64,000 bases of DNA from Streptomyces sp. MMG1533 (GTDB lineage Bacteria; Actinomycetota; Actinomycetes; Streptomycetales; Streptomycetaceae), in NCBI RefSeq assembly GCF_001279775.1, contig NZ_LGDG01000268.1, positions 1-64,000 on the forward strand, written 5' to 3'. The stretch's first letter is position 1. Each line of letters opens with the position of its first letter. Positions 61,640 through 64,000 of this stretch are shown here, piece after piece. Under the pieces are notes generated by a model, which worked only from the letters and a program-made list of their open reading frames with translations, did not search any database and was not told the DNA's origin. The position numbers and the translations under genes are program-made.

Positions 61640-62793
61640 GAGTGGTCCTCCTTGAGGCCGAGGGCGGTCAACCGGTCCCTGGCCCAGGCGAGTTCGGCGG
61701 CGATGCCCTCGGTGAGGTCCGCGGGCGGGCGGGGCAGCACGGACCAGGTGTAGGTCTCGACCTCGATGTGGTCGCAGGCCGCCGTGGGACCGCCGAGCAG
61801 GCCGTCGAGCACGGTGGTGAGCTGTCCGGCGGTGGTGCGCAGCGGGGGCTCGGGGTCGGTGTGCAGCGGGGCGTGGAAGTGCACCCGCCAGGGGCCGGTG
61901 TCGTCGGGGAGGGTGCCGTCCAGAGCCTGAGGCAGATCGTCGGCCCCACGCACGCCGCCGGCGCCGGCCGTTCGGGTCTGGTGCAGGAACCTGCGCTCGG
62001 CGAGTTCACGCAGTGCGGCACGGGCGTCCGGGGCCGCCGGGTCGGGTGCCTCCACCGCGCAGGACGCCTGGAGTTTGACGACCGGCAGTCCGGCCCCGGA
62101 CAGCCGCCGCAGCGCCTCGTCCGGCTCCTCGAACTGCACGGCGAGATGGCAGGCGTCCAGGCAGATCCCGAGGTGTTCGTGGTCCAGCTCGCCGAATTCC
62201 CGTACGGCCTGCTCGGTGGTCTCCACGACGCATCCCGGTTCCGGCTCGAACCCGACCCGGACGGGGCGGCCGGTCCACGCTTCGAGCCCGGAGAGCCCGA
62301 TGGCCAGCCGGTCCAGGGCGCGGCGGGCCGCGTCGGAGCGCTCGCGGGGCCACGGAGCGCGCCAGCCGAGCGGCAGGGTGGAGACGCTGCCCCGGCGGGC
62401 GTCGTCGGGGAGGAGGGCGGCGAGGACGCGGGCGCAGTCGATGGTGTAGTCGAGCCGCGCCTCGTCCGCCCAGTCGGGAAGGTAGACGTCCTTCTTGACG
62501 ACCTCGCGGTGGAATCCCTCGTACGGGAAGGCGTTGAGGGTGACGGTCTCCAGGCCGCGGGCGGTCAGCTCGGCCTTGAGTTTCGCCAACGCGTCGGCAT
62601 CGGCGGCGAGTTCGGTGACGGCGGGGCGTGCCAGCCACAGCCCGATACCGAGGCGGTCGACGGCCAGACGCTCACGCACGGGCTCGGCGTAGAGGGAGAG
62701 CTGGCCGATGACGCCGTCCAGGTCCTCCGCCTGGTGGACGTTGCTGCAGTACGCGAGATGGACGGGGGTGCCGTCGGGGTGGCGGAAGCGCAC
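61636..62793 (-). CDS. eboE: EboE-family metabolite traffic protein (xylose isomerase-like TIM barrel)
   Basis: A 385-residue TIM-barrel protein. HLAYCSNVHQAEDLDGV at the start, TVTLNAFPYEGFH, and the metal motif FEPEPGCVVETTE...LGICLDACHLAVQFE match EboE. GTG start at 62793, seven bp after the TatD-like gene. The ebo genes are needed for transport or maturation of diverse membrane-linked metabolites, such as scytonemin in cyanobacteria. Confidence 0.85.
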   Translation of the reverse strand: MRFRHPDGTPVHLAYCSNVHQAEDLDGVIGQLSLYAEPVRERLAVDRLGIGLWLARPAVTELAADADALAKLKAELTARGLETVTLNAFPYEGFHREVVKKDVYLPDWADEARLDYTIDCARVLAALLPDDARRGSVSTLPLGWRAPWPRERSDAARRALDRLAIGLSGLEAWTGRPVRVGFEPEPGCVVETTEQAVREFGELDHEHLGICLDACHLAVQFEEPDEALRRLSGAGLPVVKLQASCAVEAPDPAAPDARAALRELAERRFLHQTRTAGAGGVRGADDLPQALDGTLPDDTGPWRVHFHAPLHTDPEPPLRTTAGQLTTVLDGLLGGPTAACDHIEVETYTWSVLPRPPADLTEGIAAELAWARDRLTALGLKEDHS

Positions 62794-62799
62794 GGAGGT

Positions 62800-63654
62800 T
62801 CACTCTCCCCCGCGTTTGACGGAGTTGCCCTCGAAGCTCGACGTCTCGTCGGGCTTGGCTTCGTCCAGGTCGAGGCGGCCGCTCTGCCCGTAGAAGGCGA
62901 CCGGGTTGCGCCACATCACCAGGTCGACGTCGTCCTCGCCGAACCCGGCGGCGAGCATCGCGTCCGCCGTCTTCCGCGTCTTCAGGGGGTCCGAACGACC
63001 CCAGTCCGCGGCCGAGTTGACAAGGACGCGGGCCGTCCCGTGCTGCTGGAGGATGCGGACCATCCGGTCCTCGCTCATCTTCGTCTTCGGGTAGACCGAG
63101 AAGCCCGCCCAGCAGCCGCTGTCGAGGACCATGGAGACGGTGAGCTCATTGAGGTGGTCGAGGACGACGAGCTCGGGCGCGATCCCCGACTCCCGTACGA
63201 CGTCCAGCGTGCGCCGGGTCCCGGCCGCCTTGTCGCGGTGCGGGGTGTGGACGAGGGCGGGCAGCCCGTGCTCGACGGCGAGTCGGAGCTGCGCGGCCAG
63301 CGCCTCGTCCTCCTCCTTGGTCATCGAGTCGTAGCCGATCTCGCCGACCGCGACGACCCGGTCCTTGGCGAGGTAGCGGGGCAGTTCGTCGAGGACGGGG
63401 CGGCAGCGCGGGTCGTTGGCCTCCTTGGGGTTGAGGGCGATCGTGCAGAAGTGCTGGATGCCGAACTGGGCGGCGCGGTACGGCTCCCAGCCCAGCAGCG
63501 AGTCGAAGTAGTCGTAGAAGGACTCGGGCGAGGTGCGGGGCTGGCCGAGCCAGAAGGCGGGCTCGACGACGGCCCGGACGCCGGCCGCGTACATCGCCTC
63601 GTAGTCGTCGGTGGTGCGGGACGTCATGTGGATGTGGGGGTCGAAAATGCGCAT
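62800..63654 (-). CDS. eboB: TatD-family hydrolase, EboB-like
   Basis: A 284-residue TatD/Mg-dependent metallohydrolase. DPHIHMTSRT provides the HxH motif, VGEIGYDS the Glu, VHTPH and VLDHLNE the later His residues, and VNSAADWG a final Asp. ATG 63654 sits 2 bp after the EboA stop. In ebo clusters it is EboB. Reaction unknown, probably hydrolytic. Confidence 0.85.
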   Translation of the reverse strand: MRIFDPHIHMTSRTTDDYEAMYAAGVRAVVEPAFWLGQPRTSPESFYDYFDSLLGWEPYRAAQFGIQHFCTIALNPKEANDPRCRPVLDELPRYLAKDRVVAVGEIGYDSMTKEEDEALAAQLRLAVEHGLPALVHTPHRDKAAGTRRTLDVVRESGIAPELVVLDHLNELTVSMVLDSGCWAGFSVYPKTKMSEDRMVRILQQHGTARVLVNSAADWGRSDPLKTRKTADAMLAAGFGEDDVDLVMWRNPVAFYGQSGRLDLDEAKPDETSSFEGNSVKRGGE

Positions 63655-63656
63655 GG

Positions 63657-64000
63657 TCAGAGGGCTCCATGGGGGAGGAAAGCGCTGATGAGGGGGCCTG
63701 TGTCCGGGGGTACGGGGCGGTCGGCGGCGCTGCGTTCGGCGGCGAAGTCGGCGAGCATGCGGGCGAGTTCGGCATCCGCGCGGTCGTCGAGGCCGGCCAC
63801 GCGGGCGAGCGGGATCTCGTGGAAGACGCACTTCAGGACGGCCTGCCGGTACTCGTCCGCCGGGAGGTGGGCGGCCGCGTACGGGCCGAGGGCCGCCTCG
63901 ATCAGCGTGGTGTCGTTGCCCCGCAGGGCCTGCCGTACGAGGTCCAGGTACCGGCCCTCGTCGTCGAGGAGCGGCAACGCCTTGAGGACGGCCCGCTGTT
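63657..64000 (-). CDS. eboA: EboA-family protein, C-terminal part (cut by window edge)
   Basis: The frame continues in from the right edge; 113 codons are visible. The sequence RYLDLVRQALRGNDTTLIEA, AHLPADEYRQAVLKCVFHEI and LAGLDDRADAELARM matches the helical C-terminus of EboA. The N-terminus, and probably the rest of the ebo operon (eboC prenyltransferase), lies outside. Confidence 0.8.
   Translation of the reverse strand, partial: QRAVLKALPLLDDEGRYLDLVRQALRGNDTTLIEAALGPYAAAHLPADEYRQAVLKCVFHEIPLARVAGLDDRADAELARMLADFAAERSAADRPVPPDTGPLISAFLPHGAL

Noticed and set aside
1..64000. CRISPR array, rRNA operon, complete insertion sequence, prophage or known riboswitch
   Set aside because: No regularly spaced short repeats, no rRNA signatures, no transposase or phage structural gene, and no recognisable aptamer were seen on either strand.

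Overview
This is chromosomal DNA from a Streptomyces or close relative. It is very GC-rich with strong third-position bias. It carries a four-region hrd-type sigma factor beside dnaG and dgt, actinobacterial families (DUF475, Rv2578c-type radical SAM, F420-type PPOX protein), GTG/TTG starts and AGGAGG ribosome sites. From memory only, the block xylulokinase-like kinase / ABC exporter pair / hrdA / dnaG / FAD reductase / dgt / nitrate reductase matches the SCO2462-SCO2473 neighbourhood of S. coelicolor.

Layout. 1-3 kb: the end of an IPT/TIG repeat protein and a divergent pair of secreted proteins built from Cys-containing repeats. 3.0-3.7 kb: a graveyard of four gene fragments. 3.7-5.2 kb: TetR repressor with twin operators and an amidohydrolase with an internal deletion. 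5.4-12.5 kb: CitAB/DctBA-type two-component system, tctCBA tricarboxylate transporter, UspA and DUF475 protein. 12.7-18.8 kb: accessory housekeeping genes (DUF1326, DUF2182, MarR, PPOX, SnoaL, radical SAM, HxlR with NmrA-like reductase).

19.2-38.35 kb: this stretch is framed by an intact tRNA with a CAU anticodon (38276-38349, minus strand) and two copies of its 3' part (19279-19324 and 32288-32333). I read it as two integrative elements accreted in tandem at the tRNA, with their integrases decayed. The left element holds a plant-polysaccharide module: two secreted GH43 glycosidases with AbfB (CBM42) domains, and between them a sigma factor that is itself fused through a membrane helix to an AbfB domain. 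The two glycosidases share a 24-bp upstream element. An ABC importer and a two-component system follow. The right element holds a TetR regulator, a frameshifted alpha/beta hydrolase, an SDR, a second hydrolase with Thr at the nucleophile position and a truncated LtrA gene. A near-identical ~95-bp regulatory block precedes both transcription units.

38.5-59 kb: core genome, with two tRNA-Asn genes, sugar kinase, heterodimeric ABC exporter, HrdA-like sigma factor, DnaG, FAD reductase, dGTPase, CbiX-type chelatase, YdcF/SanA protein, enoyl-CoA hydratase, a membrane reductase plus adenylating enzyme pair resembling a split fungal TmpL, and assimilatory nitrate reductase. 59-64 kb: a minus-strand operon of ebo type (EboA, TatD-like EboB, EboE, a phosphodiesterase-type enzyme) ending in a cytochrome P450; it runs off the right edge.

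The best candidates for something new are the membrane-anchored AbfB-sigma factor with its shared operator, the divergent Cys-repeat secreted pair, the tandem tRNA islands, and the split TmpL-like pair.
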